This document shows positions 23,996-35,800 of a DNA stretch of 64,000 nucleotides, piece after piece. Under the pieces are notes generated by a model. It saw nothing but the letters and a program-made list of their open reading frames with translations. It was not told where the DNA came from and did not search any database. A program made the translations under genes and the position numbers. The stretch covers positions 186,001-250,000 of the forward strand of contig JAPTJF010000012.1 in NCBI GenBank assembly GCA_029339195.1, written 5' to 3'. The DNA comes from Micractinium sp. NFX-FRZ. Lineage: Eukaryota; Chlorophyta; Trebouxiophyceae; Chlorellales; Chlorellaceae. Within the stretch, counting starts at the first letter, position 1, and each line of letters opens with the position of its first letter.

Positions 23996-26900
23996 ATGTC
24001 CACTACATCGGGGCCAAGCAAGCGCAAGGTTGGCCAGCGGCTTGCAGTGGGGCGAGCGGGCGGGTGATTGTGCAACTCCCGCGGCGCCTGCCGTGCCCCG
24101 GGAAGCCCGCGCCAGTGGCCAGCCCACATTGCGGGAGGTGCTGGGCCAGGACGCAGGAGCCCAGCAAAGTGTGCTCTCCGCATATGGCCCTTGGATCAGC
24201 AAGCCACACCAGTGCTGCACGGTTCCTTGGAAGCCGCATGGCACACGGCAACTTGACTGCGCCCCTGTCTCCAGCGATCGCGGGCGCATTGGACCACCGC
24301 CGCCGCCACTCGCCGCCACTCGACACCTTCCGCCGCCTGCCCCGTGCCGGTGCAGGGCTCGGAGCTGACAGGCGATGAGCGGCCCGCAATCAAGGCCAAG
24401 CCTCGGGTGGAGAAGAACCGGGTGCTGGTCACTGGCGGTGCCGGCTTTGTGGGGTCGCACCTCTGCGACTTCCTGGTGAACCGAGGCGACCATGTGAGCA
24501 CGACCACCATGCATGTACCGGGCGCACTTGCAACGCGATCCCACCTCTTACGGAGTGCTGGGCGCTGTAGCGTTGTTGTTACCTGGCGGGGTGTTTGCAG
24601 GTCCTTGTGTGCCGCAGCTTCATGGGTGCTGGCGGCACGCTGCGGGAGTATGGGCAGCGAGCAGCGCGGCGCCAGCTGCGTGTTGCATGCGGCCAGCGCA
24701 CCCGGCAATGTGCAGCGAGCGTCCCTTGTAGCAGTGGGTGCTGCCTCTCGGTGGCCTGCACGTTGCCTGGTTGGAATGGCCGCCATGCTGTACCGCCTGC
24801 TGCTGCCCCGCTTCTGTTCATGCCTGTTGGTGTGGTCTGTTACTTGGGTCCCCTCCATCCACCTTCTTCCCTCCACCCAGTGTTCGTTTTTGTTTCTTCT
24901 TCTTTCTGAGGTCAGCTGTACCCCTGACCCCCGTGCCCCCCAACACATCCACCCGCAGGTCATCTGCATGGACAACTTCTTCACCGGCTCCAAGGACAAC
25001 ATTGCGCACCTGCTGGACCGGGAGAACTTTGAGCTCATCCGGCACGACGTGGTGGAGCCCATCCTGCTGGAGGTGGACCAGATCTTCCACCTCGCCTGCC
25101 CCGCATCCCCCGTGCACTACAAGTGAGCCCGCCCGCCTGACGCTGTGTGTTTGTGTTTATGTGGAGCAGCTCCGGCCCAGTTTTTTGTGTATGCAGACGG
25201 CGAGCATAGGGAGGGGGCAGGGGTGTGGGTTTTTGCAGGCGGGCGTCGGCACCACACACACACAGCTCACCACCACCACCACCACCGCCACAACCCCCCA
25301 TGTCTCCCCGGTCGGCAGGTACAACCCCATCAAGACGATCAAGACGTCGTTCATCGGCACCATGAACATGCTGGGGCTGGCCAAGCGCTGCCGCGCCCGC
25401 TTCCTCATCTCCTCCACCTCCGAGGTGTACGGCGACCCGCTGCAGCACCCGCAGGTGGGGGGGCGGGGGGAGCATGGGGGTGTGGCGGGTATGGTGGGAG
25501 GACGGAGCCGATGGAGAGGCACGTGTCACGTGGTTTTGGTGATGCAGCCTGCATTGCAGGAGGCAGTGCAGGCAGCACGCTGTCCGAATGCAGTTTTGTG
25601 GTGCGCAGGGGCGAGGGGTAGATGAGCGGAGATGAGCTCTACGGACTTGGTGTGCGCGACTGGCCACCCCGCTGCCCTGCAACACTATCCACCGCCTGCT
25701 GAAGCGCGCTTCCCGGCTTCCTCCCAACCTCCACGCGTCTTTTCCACCCTCCTTTGCCACCCCCGCACCGCAGACGGAGGAGTACTGGGGCAACGTAAAC
25801 CCAATTGGCGAGCGCAGCTGCTACGACGAGGGCAAGCGTGCCGCCGAGTGCCTCACCATGGACTACCACCGCGAGCACGGCACTGAGGTGGGGCGGGGGG
25901 ATGGGTGGCGCGCTGAGGAGGGATGCCTCCCAGGTGGCAGGGGCACATGTTGGGGAGGAGAGATGACTCTGATGTGTGGGGAAGCACGTTCCGGGGAGGA
26001 GAGGTGGCTCTGAGGTGTGGGGGGGCATAACGGGGCGGTGGAGGGCGGAGGGCAGCCCTGAGGCATCATTCCCACGTAGACCTGCCATGCCCACCCGCTT
26101 CTCACCGCCTCCCTGCCCCCCCCGCGCGCTCATACGTGCAACCGCAGGTGCGCATCGTGCGCATCTTCAACACGTACGGCCCCCGCATGGCGCTGGACGA
26201 CGGCCGCGTGGTGTCCAACTTTGTGTCGCAGGTAAGCCGGCCGGGCGGGTGTTATGTCTGTTGGGTGCAGGCACTGGCAGCGCGCCTAGTGGGTTGGTGC
26301 ACAGAGCAGCAGGCATCAGCACCTGGACTCAGTATCGCCCGTCCGCGAGCCCTGCCCGTTATGGCACTCGCTCCTACCCACCTCCCTCTCCCGCTGGCCT
26401 CCCCCCTCATCTCCCCTGCAGGCGCTGAAGAACGAGCCGCTGACGCTGTTTGGCGACGGCAAGCAGACGCGCTCCTTCCAGTACGTCTCCGACCTGATCG
26501 AGGGTGAGTGGCGTGGAAGCAGATTGTACGTCTCTAGTTGTATGTCTCATCTCATTGTACGTCTCAGATTGAACGTCTCCGACCTGATCGAGGGTGAGTG
26601 GCGTGACAGCTGGCTGGTGTGGGTACAAGAACGCGGTGTGACAGGATGGGGGCTGGGGCGAAGGCTTCGTACGCATGATGAGCAATGAGGGGCGCACCCT
26701 CAACCCCTCTCCCCCTCCCGTCTGTTTGCCCCTTTCCTGCCCTCTGAGTACTCCGTTCTCTGTCCCTCCCCTGCCCCTCCCCCCCTGCCTCCAGGCATGG
26801 TGGCGGTGATGGACAACGAGGAGCACATTGGCCCCTTCAACGTCGGCAACCCCGGTGAGCTGCTGGGGGGGCTGGTTTGAGGCCTCGGGGGCTGCCTGCG

Positions 26901-27923
26901 TGCACACACTTGTCCCCCCTTCCTCCCCTGCACCCCGTCTCCTTATGCCGCACACGCCCAACCCCTACACACGCTGTGCTCCCCTCTCGTTCCTGCAGGC
27001 GAGTTCACCATGATTGAGCTGGCGGAGATGGTGAAGAAGGTGGTGAACCCCAAGGCAGAGGTGGGCGGGCTGGGCGGCCGGCCGGCCTGTCGCTGGTTGG
27101 GTGGTGGGCCTGCTTGGGTGTGCCTGTCGCTACCTGGGTGGTGGGGTGGCCCCAGGGGGGCACGTGATGAGCCCAGAGGCGGAGGGGGCCGCGTGCTGGC
27201 CTTCTGTCTGTGCTAGGCCTGCTGCCGGAGGGCCCGAGGTAGGTGGGCACCGCTGCTGCAGGCTGCTTCCACACGCGCAACCAAGGGCGCCCCCTCCCCC
27301 AAGCAAACGGCAAAACACTGCGTCCTGCGTCTGAATGCCCTGCAGCTGACCTGGGTGGAGAGCACGGCAAACAGTGTTCCCTGCCTCACACTACTGCACA
27401 GGCGAGAAGCCAACCATGCATTACTGCCTCCTTCCCTCAACGCCCTGCAGCTGATCTGGGTGGAGAACACGGCGGACGACCCGTCCCGCCGGCGGCCAGA
27501 CATCACCAAGGTCAAGACGCTGCTGGGGTGGGAGCCCAAGGTGAGTGGGGTGGCGGGAGAGTGGGAGTGGCGCCTCCGAGTGGGTGGGGTGAGACCTTCC
27601 ACTAGACGACAGGAAGAGAGGAGAAAGGCAGCAGTGGTGGGGGGATGGGAGGGGTGGAGCGCGTCTGGTTGACGGCGGCCGCAGCAGCGCAGCGCCTTCC
27701 CAGGCAGCGCCCGGTGCGCATTGTTGGCCCATGCCGCGCTGCGTGCGGCGCCGCGTCCCCCCTCAACCCGTCTCCCAGCCTGTGTATGTTTGTGTCTGGT
27801 GCAGGTGCCGCTGGCTGAGGGCCTGCTCAAGATGGTGGATGACTTCAAGAAGTGAGCAAGGGACAGGCTGCAGGGAGGGACGGAGGGTGTGGGTGAGGAA
27901 TGGCGAGGCCCACTATGGAGGGA

Positions 27924-27973
<50 letters not shown>

Positions 27974-28251
27974 CGCGGGAAGGGGGACGAGGGAGGGGAC
28001 AGAGGGGTTCTGTGAAGCACGTGCTCCAGAACTTGGCATGGGGTGGGGGCCGAGCCGAGGCGGGCGAGGCATGAGAGGGGAGCAAGCAAAAAGTCTGGCA
28101 AGGTTGCCACCAGCTGGCTTGGGCATCTGGTGAGGTGCGGCCGGCCCGACGCCAGCCCTTGACTGCCCCACCTTTAACGTACCTTCTGGTTCCCCCAAAT
28201 TACATTTTCTCTTCTTGCAGGCGGCTGCGCATCGACGAGGCACAGTCCTGA
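23996..28251 (+). CDS. UXS: UDP-glucuronate decarboxylase (UDP-xylose synthase), 12 exons
   Basis: Converts UDP-glucuronic acid to UDP-xylose with tightly bound NAD+, supplying xylose for wall polysaccharide and glycans. Exons 23996-24028, 24356-24493, 24959-25122, 25319-25454, 25774-25887, 26148-26231, 26422-26503, 26795-26854, 26999-27060, 27451-27540, 27805-27851, 28221-28251; 1041 nt, 346 residues, the size of plant soluble UXS. Motifs: Rossmann [37 protein letters not shown], catalytic [10 protein letters not shown] and YDEGKR (Tyr and Lys of the SDR triad), [42 protein letters not shown]. The first exon (11 codons, [11 protein letters not shown]) is inferred: exon 2 has no ATG, and this short frame joins in phase 0 through an AAG|GTTGGC donor. 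An alternative upstream start with a membrane anchor is not excluded. Introns carry duplicated splice junctions and a 49-G run. Confidence 0.95.
26483..26605 (+). repeat. Donor-spanning duplication, UXS intron 7 (33/33 identical)
   Basis: 26483-26515 (exon 7 end ACGTCTCCGACCTGATCGAG plus GGTGAGTGGCGTG) is repeated exactly at 26573-26605, giving a second perfect donor 90 nt downstream. Extra TACGTCTC fragments lie between the copies. Confidence 0.95.
27335..27478 (+). repeat. Acceptor-spanning duplication, UXS intron 9
   Basis: The acceptor and exon 10 start (GCCCTGCAG then CTGATCTGGGTGGAGAACAC) is preceded by a copy at about 27336-27374 reading GCCCTGCAG then CTGACCTGGGTGGAGAGCAC. Both have an intact TGCAG. 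Confidence 0.92.
27925..27973 (+). repeat. 49-nt poly-G run in the last UXS intron
   Basis: Uninterrupted G from 27925 to 27973, 74 nt downstream of the exon 11 donor. Such runs are length-unstable and prone to sequencing error, and can form G-quadruplexes. Confidence 0.9.
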
Positions 28252-29817
28252 AGAGGCGCCCAGCCCAGCCAGGCTCGGCCTTGTGACCCGCAGGCCGGAT
28301 GAGCCAAAGCGCAGGCCGGCCCTGTGGTGCGCGGGCTGTTTGCTGGCCTGCCCCCGCGCCTGCGCCGCCCCCACGAAACGGCGCGGTGTGGCCACGCCCC
28401 TCACCGACATTCGGTGCGCCATGCCGGCGGGCACCCCCAGCCGGAGGTCACCCAGAAGATTTGATTTCCCGCTCCCTCTGCCCCTCCTTGCTCCCCTCTC
28501 CCCCCCTGCCTCTTCCTGCACTCCCGCGCGATGTCGCCAACTCGCTGTGACAGCACTTGACGCACTCACACACTCCCCCTAGCCAGCCCTGTGTGACCTT
28601 TGCCGCCCCCATCAGTCTTGCCTCGGCATCGCCCCGCAGGTTTCGTCACTTGTAAGCGCTGCTGCCTGCCCACAAGTCAGTGTCACTCTGCTCAAGGCGG
28701 CGGGCAGGACGTGCTGATGCCCGTGCCGCCCGCATGCCACAGTCCGCCATGTGGTGTGGTGCAGTGGGAGCCTTGCCTGTGGACCAGCTGCCTGGCGGTG
28801 TGTTTTGCTGGCTGGTTGATGGTTGAGCGCCCCCTCCCCTCCCTCGCACACACGCCCTCTCCCATGTGCATGCACCGCTGACTTGGCTTGGCAGGCTGGC
28901 TGTGGGGTATGGCATGGCTCTGCTGGCTTGCATGCGGAGGGCAGAGTGTCAACCTGCTGCTGGCAGGGCGTGAGCCGCACGAAGGGAGGATTGGGTGGTA
29001 CACGGTGGGGACATGAGGGGCCACAGGGGGGCATGCAGGAGGGGAGGTGGCTGGGCGCACTCGCTCAACTTGTGTGACACAGCTGTGGGGGAACCGGGGC
29101 CTTGGGCTGGGAACGGGTAAAGGAAAGGTGGGTGGGGGGTGGGGGTGCCGATACTTGGCGGTACCAAGTACAGGTAAGATGGGAGGTAGTAAGGGGGGGG
29201 GGGGCGGGGGAGGGTAGGTGTTGGATACTACGCGGAGGTGGATGCGGGGTGGGGGGCAGGGAGGCGCGCAGCGGCGTACAGGTTAGGAAAGCGAATTCTG
29301 GAGAGGGGCGAGTGCGCAGAGCAGCCGCCAGCGGTGGCTGTGCGCCTTAGTGCGCTGGCTGGCCGGCGCGGGAGCAAGGGCAGGGGAAGGGCAGGCGTGC
29401 ATGGAAAAGAGAGATGTTGAGTTTTGCAAGAGGCAAGAAGCAGGGGAGGGGCTGTCAGGTTGGAGTCCTCGCTCTGGAAAAAAGGGGCGCCGGCACGTGG
29501 GTGCCGGTAGTCGGGGCTTGGGCCTGGGCGGCTATAGCTGAGCGGGTGGGAGGTGAGCGGGCACGGCATGCGGGGGTGCGAGCGCAAGAGGCGCCCCCCC
29601 CCCCCCCCCCAATACTACACACAAGGGGTCAGGCTGAGAGGTGGGAGGGCCCTGGAAAAATATCAGGCACGGCTAGAGCAGCTGGCATGAAGGGTAGAGG
29701 GGCAGCGCCGCTCGTGTGCGGAGGGCAGAGGGCACGCGGAAAGGGGCGGCTGCATCCCGGCGCGACGACAACAGCGCCAGAGAGGCAGAGCCCGCAGAGC
29801 ACGGTAGGCGCGTCCAC
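28252..29817. other. Convergent 3' intergenic region with homopolymers
   Basis: Between UXS (+) and the sodium symporter (-). I see no gene. It is purine-rich on the plus strand in its second half, with a G run near 29196-29207 and a 17-C run at 29594-29610. A TGTAA pentamer at 28651 may end the UXS transcript. Confidence 0.6.
28651..28655 (+). terminator. Candidate UXS poly(A) signal (TGTAA)
   Basis: TGTAA about 400 nt past the UXS stop, on the sense strand. Inferred from position and the chlorophyte consensus only. Confidence 0.35.
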
Positions 29818-32800
29818 TTACGCGGCCGCCTGCAGCAGGGGGGGAGGGGCAGGGGCGGAGGCCAGGGTCAGAACCGGGCGTGTGCCTGCCACTCCCACAG
29901 TGGCCCCCAGCCTGCTGCTTTGGACTCCCGCCCGGGCCGAACCCCCGACCCTCTACCGCTGCTTCCATGGCTGATCCTCTGCCTGTCGCCCGCCCTTCCC
30001 TTCTCCTCAACATCGGAGAGGAAGGAGGCCCTGAAAGGGGGCCTCTGGGAGGCGCCCTTTCTTCCATCTTCCAGGAAAATAGGGAGGTCCCCAAGGGGGA
30101 GGGGCTGGGGCAGCGCTCCTTCCCACCCGACCCCCCGAGCCCCCTGCCCAACTCACCGGCTGCGCAGCGGAACGCACAAACTCGTCGCTGTCGCTGCCGC
30201 GCTTGGCGATGAATTCTTCGCTTCCCGCCTTGGCGCCGCCGACGTTGCCGTCGTCAGAGTCTGCACGAGCGAACAGGAGGAGCACAGCACAGCACAGCAC
30301 AGCGGCGTCAGTTGGGAGTGGAGGCGGGGGACGTGACGGCGGCGGGGGGGCACGAGGTGGCGCTGCCACCACGCTGCATGCACCGACCGTCAGGCAGCCA
30401 GCAAGCAGCTCACAGCCGCCGGTGAGCGGAGCGGGAGGGAGGGCGCGGACCAAGCAGGGGCGGGTTCAAAGCGGCCTGGGCAGGCGGGCGAGCGGCGGGC
30501 GGGCGGACGGGCTCACCAGAGGGGGCGGCGGCGGCGGCGGGGAAGAGCGCGGGGTGGGTGGCGGGGGCGATGAAGCCGGGCACCGCGGGCTGTCCGCGCA
30601 CGCGGTGGATCACCATGTTGAGGCCGGCGCACAGCAGCATGGAGGCGGTGGAGACGCCGATGGGCATCTGCAGAATCAGGGGTCATGGGTGTTGGGTTCA
30701 GGATGTGATTCAGTAATTGAGAAATCGTCGGGGATTCGAGGGGCAGAGGCGGCAGGGTGAGGGGCGCGCGTGTGATGGTGAGGATGCAGGAGGTGCAGGG
30801 GAGGCGGCAGGGACGGCAATAGGCACGCGCGTCGACAGAAAGGAAGAAGGAGGGCCGAGCGGCATGCACCAGACGGGGGCATGCACAGGGGGACTCCAAC
30901 CAAACAGAAGTGACTACACACGGCACACAGGAAGCAGGCTTAAGCAGGCTCACCAGGAAGAACTGCCACAGGAAGCCGTTGCCCACAAAACCATTGCCCC
31001 CAAAGCCCTGATGACAGGCGAGTCACCAAACAAGACGAATATCTGAACCCCCAAAGCCCTGATGAAGGGCGAGTCACCAAACGAGACGATTATCTGAACC
31101 CCCAAAGCAGGCTAAACCCAAAGCGGGCTCACCAGGAAGAACTGCCAGAGGTAGCCGTTGCCCATCCACGTAAAGTTCATGCCGTTGCTGCGGGGGGGCA
31201 GGTTTGGGCACAGGTCAACGCTGAGTGGGTGCAGGTCTACGGTTTTGAGGCCACAGTGTGCCGAGCTCAGGCATCCGGATCGGGTGTGGTGTGGGGGGAG
31301 CAAGCAGGTGAGGGCAGGTGTGGGTGGCGGTTGACATCCACGCGACGGTGTTCAGGGCTCAGGCAGCAGCTTTCTGATTTGAGAGGGTGTGGTGTCAGCG
31401 TCCCACGCGGGCTGAGAGGGGCAGCGGCACAACAAGGGGTGCGGGCAAGCTTCCAAGCGGCTTGCGAGCCACCCGCCCAGCGGGCTGTTGCCTGGCCGCA
31501 ACACGGTACGGTTCTGGTACGGCTCAGGCGCTAGCCTCACCCGATGGTCTTCTCCTGGTACTTGCCGGCCAGCGCGTTGGCGTAGGAAATGGCCTCAAAG
31601 TTCTTGTAAAAGTAGTCAACCCCATACACTGCAGCAGCAGCAGCAAAGACAGGGCAGGCGGAGCATGAGGGGTGGGAAGAGAGGGCTGCGAGCAAAGCCG
31701 CCGACGGCGTGCACAGCACGAGTGCGTGGGGAACATGCGGCGGGCGAGCGGAAGACGGGCGGGCATGCCCTTGGGGAGGAGCTGCGGAGCACCCCCAGGC
31801 ATGCCACTGATCCCAACCAACCAACACACCAATGCAGTCGTGCATTCCTGCCCTGCTTTACGCACGTGAGGTGAGGAAGGTGGCGTTGATGCAGGAGAAG
31901 AGTACGGCGGCGCCCCCCACCCCACCAAAGCGCACGCAACCACGGCACAACTTCAGGCTGCCAACCAGCTCAACCCGTGCACCCACCCGAGGTAAGGAAG
32001 ATGGCGTTGATGCATGAGAATAGCATGGAGGCACCGCCCAGGTAGCGGTGCAGCTTCTCGCTCAGCCCCAGCAGCACGGGGACGGCCGAGGTGCAGCAAA
32101 TCATGTTGGCGATGAGGAAGAGCTCGAGGACCTTGAGGTCCAGGCCGCCGGGGCGGGCGCCCAGCACGATGAGGGGGATGTTGATGATGAGGACTGCCAG
32201 GCGGGTCCACATCAACGGCTTGCCTTTGAGCAGGTGGGAGGAGATGGCGCCGCCCAGGCCGTTCTGCAGGGGTGGGGAGGGGAGGGAGGGAGGAAGGGAG
32301 GCAGGGGCGAGGCGGCGAGGGTGAGCGAGGGACAGGAGGGGCTGGGGCCGGGCGGCGGGGGCCGGGGCGGGTGGGTCAGGGCGGCCGGTTGCATGCCAAG
32401 CGTCCCACCCTACCGCAGCGCCCTGTGTTGTTGCATGAGCTGGAGCCGACGGCAGTGCACATCAAAGGGACCAACGGCACACGCACACCTGGGCTGAGTC
32501 GACTGCCCACAAGCTCAGGGCCACTACAACGCTGCAGTTCATTACCTGCCACATGATCGTGTGTATCTCAACGCACCTGAAGGGAATCGACGGCAGACAT
32601 GTTCATGGCCACAGCCAGCAGCATCACCACCACGCCAATCCAGCGGCTGATGTTGTTGTTCTCGTCCACCGCGCCCAGCGCCTGCGGGCGGGAGGGAGGC
32701 AGCGGCAGGGATGTGACGCACGGTTTAAACGTAAATCCATCCACCGGCTGATGGTGTTGTGCCTGCCCTGTTGCCTAAAACAGAGCCTCCCCAGCCCGCC

Positions 32801-35800
32801 CCCAGGAAAGCAGAGGTTGAAGTTGCGGGCGGGAATCCAAACAAAGCATTGAACACACACACACGACAGATCATTAAAAGACTTGCTTTTTTGAAGCCTC
32901 CCAACCACCGCCAGGAGGAAGCACAGGCTGCAACTATTGCAGTCGAACTATGCAAGACAACCAGCACAAGTGGTTCAGACTGCCAGCTCACCGCCAGGAA
33001 GGAGGCTGTAATCGGTGGTGTCGAAAACCCACCAACGCATGTTGCATTGCAGAAACACAGTGTTGCATTCCACAGCGCCTCCCCACTCACCGCCAGGAAG
33101 TAGAGGTTGTAGTCGGTGGCGTCGGTGATGCGGCCACCCCATGCGGCCAGGATGCCGCACAGCCCCACAAAGAAGACGACCAGCACGATGCCGATGCAGC
33201 CGACGATGGAGCCGCGCACCAGGGAGCTGCAGAGGAACAATTTGGAGGGCAGGGCAGGGCAAAGGTCGGTGAGAGGAAGAGGGTGCAGGTTTGGGACACA
33301 CAAAAGGACGACGTCTGGGGATGACCGGATGGAGCGCAGAGGGGGCAGGGCAGGCCTAAAAACCTACCTACGTAACAAATGAAGGCGGATGCCCAGGCGC
33401 GCCGCCACACGGCCCCAGCTCGCTGACCTCGCCCAAATGTGTCGAACACAGCAAATTTCAAGCATTTTCAAACAATAAGCAGCTGCCGGTCCCCGCTTGC
33501 TCACCGCTTGTCGGTGGATGCCCAGGCGCGCTGCCACATGGCCTCGGAGAAGACGGTGGCGGTGAAGAGGGAGGCGGGCATGACAAAGATGGAGGAGTAG
33601 CCGACCTTGTTCTTGCCAGACAGGCAAAAGCCCTGCGGGGTGAGGACAGGATAGGGGGAAGGGACGCGGGGCAGAGGCGAGTTGATGCATGAGAACAGAT
33701 GGGCAGCAAGCCGCCCTTGTTCTGGCCAGGACAGGCAGAGGGGTTGTGCAGGGGAAGGGGAGGGAGGCACGGGGGAAGGCGAGCGTGGGGTGGGGCGAGA
33801 CGACATGCGGAAGTGAGGCCAAACCTTGGCTCGCTCAGCACCCACAGCCTGCCAGGGGGCAAGCCTCTGCCCTGCCCGCATGCACACAGCCCCCTTACCA
33901 TCATGTTCTCCAGACAGTTGCATCCAGCCAGGATGGCGTCCTGCTCCGGCTGGGGCAGAGCTGCGCACGGGCAGGGGAAAGTAGAAAGGTGCGTGGGTAT
34001 GTGGGTGGGGGGCGTGGGGGTGCAGGGGGGGGGGGCTGCCAGCAAGAGGAGGTACAGGGGTGGGGGAGAGGGAGCCGGCGGCGGGCGGGGCAATGCCCGC
34101 CAGCCCGGTGCAGGCAACTCAGCAAGCAGCCTCTGGGACGCCGTCCCCATCCTGCACTCCACCCCCTTGCCCTCCAACCCCTTGCCCACCCCACCGACTC
34201 GCTCACAACGGGGAGGCACTTTTTTGTTGTTGTTGGCGGCGGCAGACAGGGGTGGGGAGCAAGGGCCCCCTGCCCCCCTGCCCTGCTGCTGCTGCTGTAC
34301 CAAACACCCACCCGCCCCAGCCCAGCCCCACGTCCCGCTCGCGCATGCCGGGGAAGCATGAGCCGTTGGCGGCGCACACCCAAACAATGGGGGCGAGCCC
34401 TTCTGCACTGATGCACTGCTGCACACACACATGCCAGCCCAGCCAGACCCAGCCCACCCCACCCCGCACTCACTCATGTCAGGGAAGCAAGAGTCGTTGG
34501 CGACGCAGCAGTCCTGGGGGAAGGGCTTGGGCAGGGGGGCCCGGAAGTCGGCGGCCATGAAGATGACGCAGACGGAGAAGAAGAGAGTGACCGCGATGCC
34601 TGCACGTTTGTAAGGGCGTGGGGGTTGGGGGGAGGGGGGCGGGGCAGCCGTGTGAGTGAGAGCCGAAAACAAGGAGGTTGCTGCAGCTGGCAAAAGAGAG
34701 GAGGCACCAAAAGTTGCCTGCAAGGGCGGCGAACAAACAAGGAAGAGGGGTGAGCACGGGGGGGGGTCGGCGGCCATGAAGATGACGCACACGGAGAAGA
34801 AGAGGGCGACCGCGATGCCTGCGGGTGCCAGAGCAAGGGGGTGGGGTGGGGGTGGAGTGGGGGTGGGGAGGGGAGGCGCAGGTGAGGGAGCCAGCAGAGG
34901 GAGGTGGCAAAGGGTGGCAGAGAAACAACGGGCGCCAAGAGCTGCCTGCCAAAGCGGTTGGACCCTCGCCCCACCCGCTCTCCCACCCGCCCTGCCCTTG
35001 GGGGTCGGTCACGGCTGGGATGCACAGGCCTCCCTCCAAGGGTGCCCAACCCCTGCCCGATCGATCTTGGCACATGACATCAGGCCCTCTCCCCCACCCA
35101 GCCCACCCTGCACTTGGTCGGTGATGATGGAGATGTAGAGGCCCCCGTATGCTGTGTACGCCATGGTCAGCAGGCCGACGGTGACGGTGATGGCCACGGC
35201 CTGCGTGTGGGCAAAGCAGTTGGGCAGTGGGACACAAGGTCAGGGGTCCTGTCACAACAACACAGGCAGGGGCATTTGCACGCCACAGTCAGCAGCCAAT
35301 CCGCCGCCACATGTGACGAAAGCGAGGTGAGCCAGCGGAATGCAGCTCCAGGGAAGGCGGGCAGGCAGAGTAGGGCAGGCGGGCAGGGAGGTAGGCAGAG
35401 CAGGGCAGGCAGGCGGGCGGGCTTGCCTTGGGAGCCACACACATCCCCCACTTGAATGTCACAGCTGCCCAGCAACAAGCAATGGAACATAATTAGAAGG
35501 CTCACCTTTGATCCAAGGTACACTCCAAACAGGGTGCCAATGGTGGTGTACTCAGCCAGGGTGGCTGCAAGGAGGAAAGGAGTGTGAGGTTAGAGACGGT
35601 TACAAGGGGTGCACCCACACAGCAGCAGGCAGAGCGCTGCTGGCGGATGTTTGCACCCAGGGGCGGGGAGGCGCTACTTGCAAGAGATGAGCGCCACAGA
35701 CATCAGCAATCAGGACCTGGGTGCACACACAAGAGGGGCGGGCCCACACCGCTCTGCAGGTGCACACACAAGAGGGGCGGGCTCACATCGCTCTGCAGGC

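Noticed and set aside
24344..24355. A GTG start for UXS at 24344.
   Set aside because: Eukaryotic nuclear genes rarely start at GTG, and the bases read as a GTGCAG-type acceptor for exon 2.
27213..28085. Minus-strand open frame of 290 residues over the end of UXS.
   Set aside because: Proline runs come from the poly-G tract and the frame overlaps verified UXS exons antisense.
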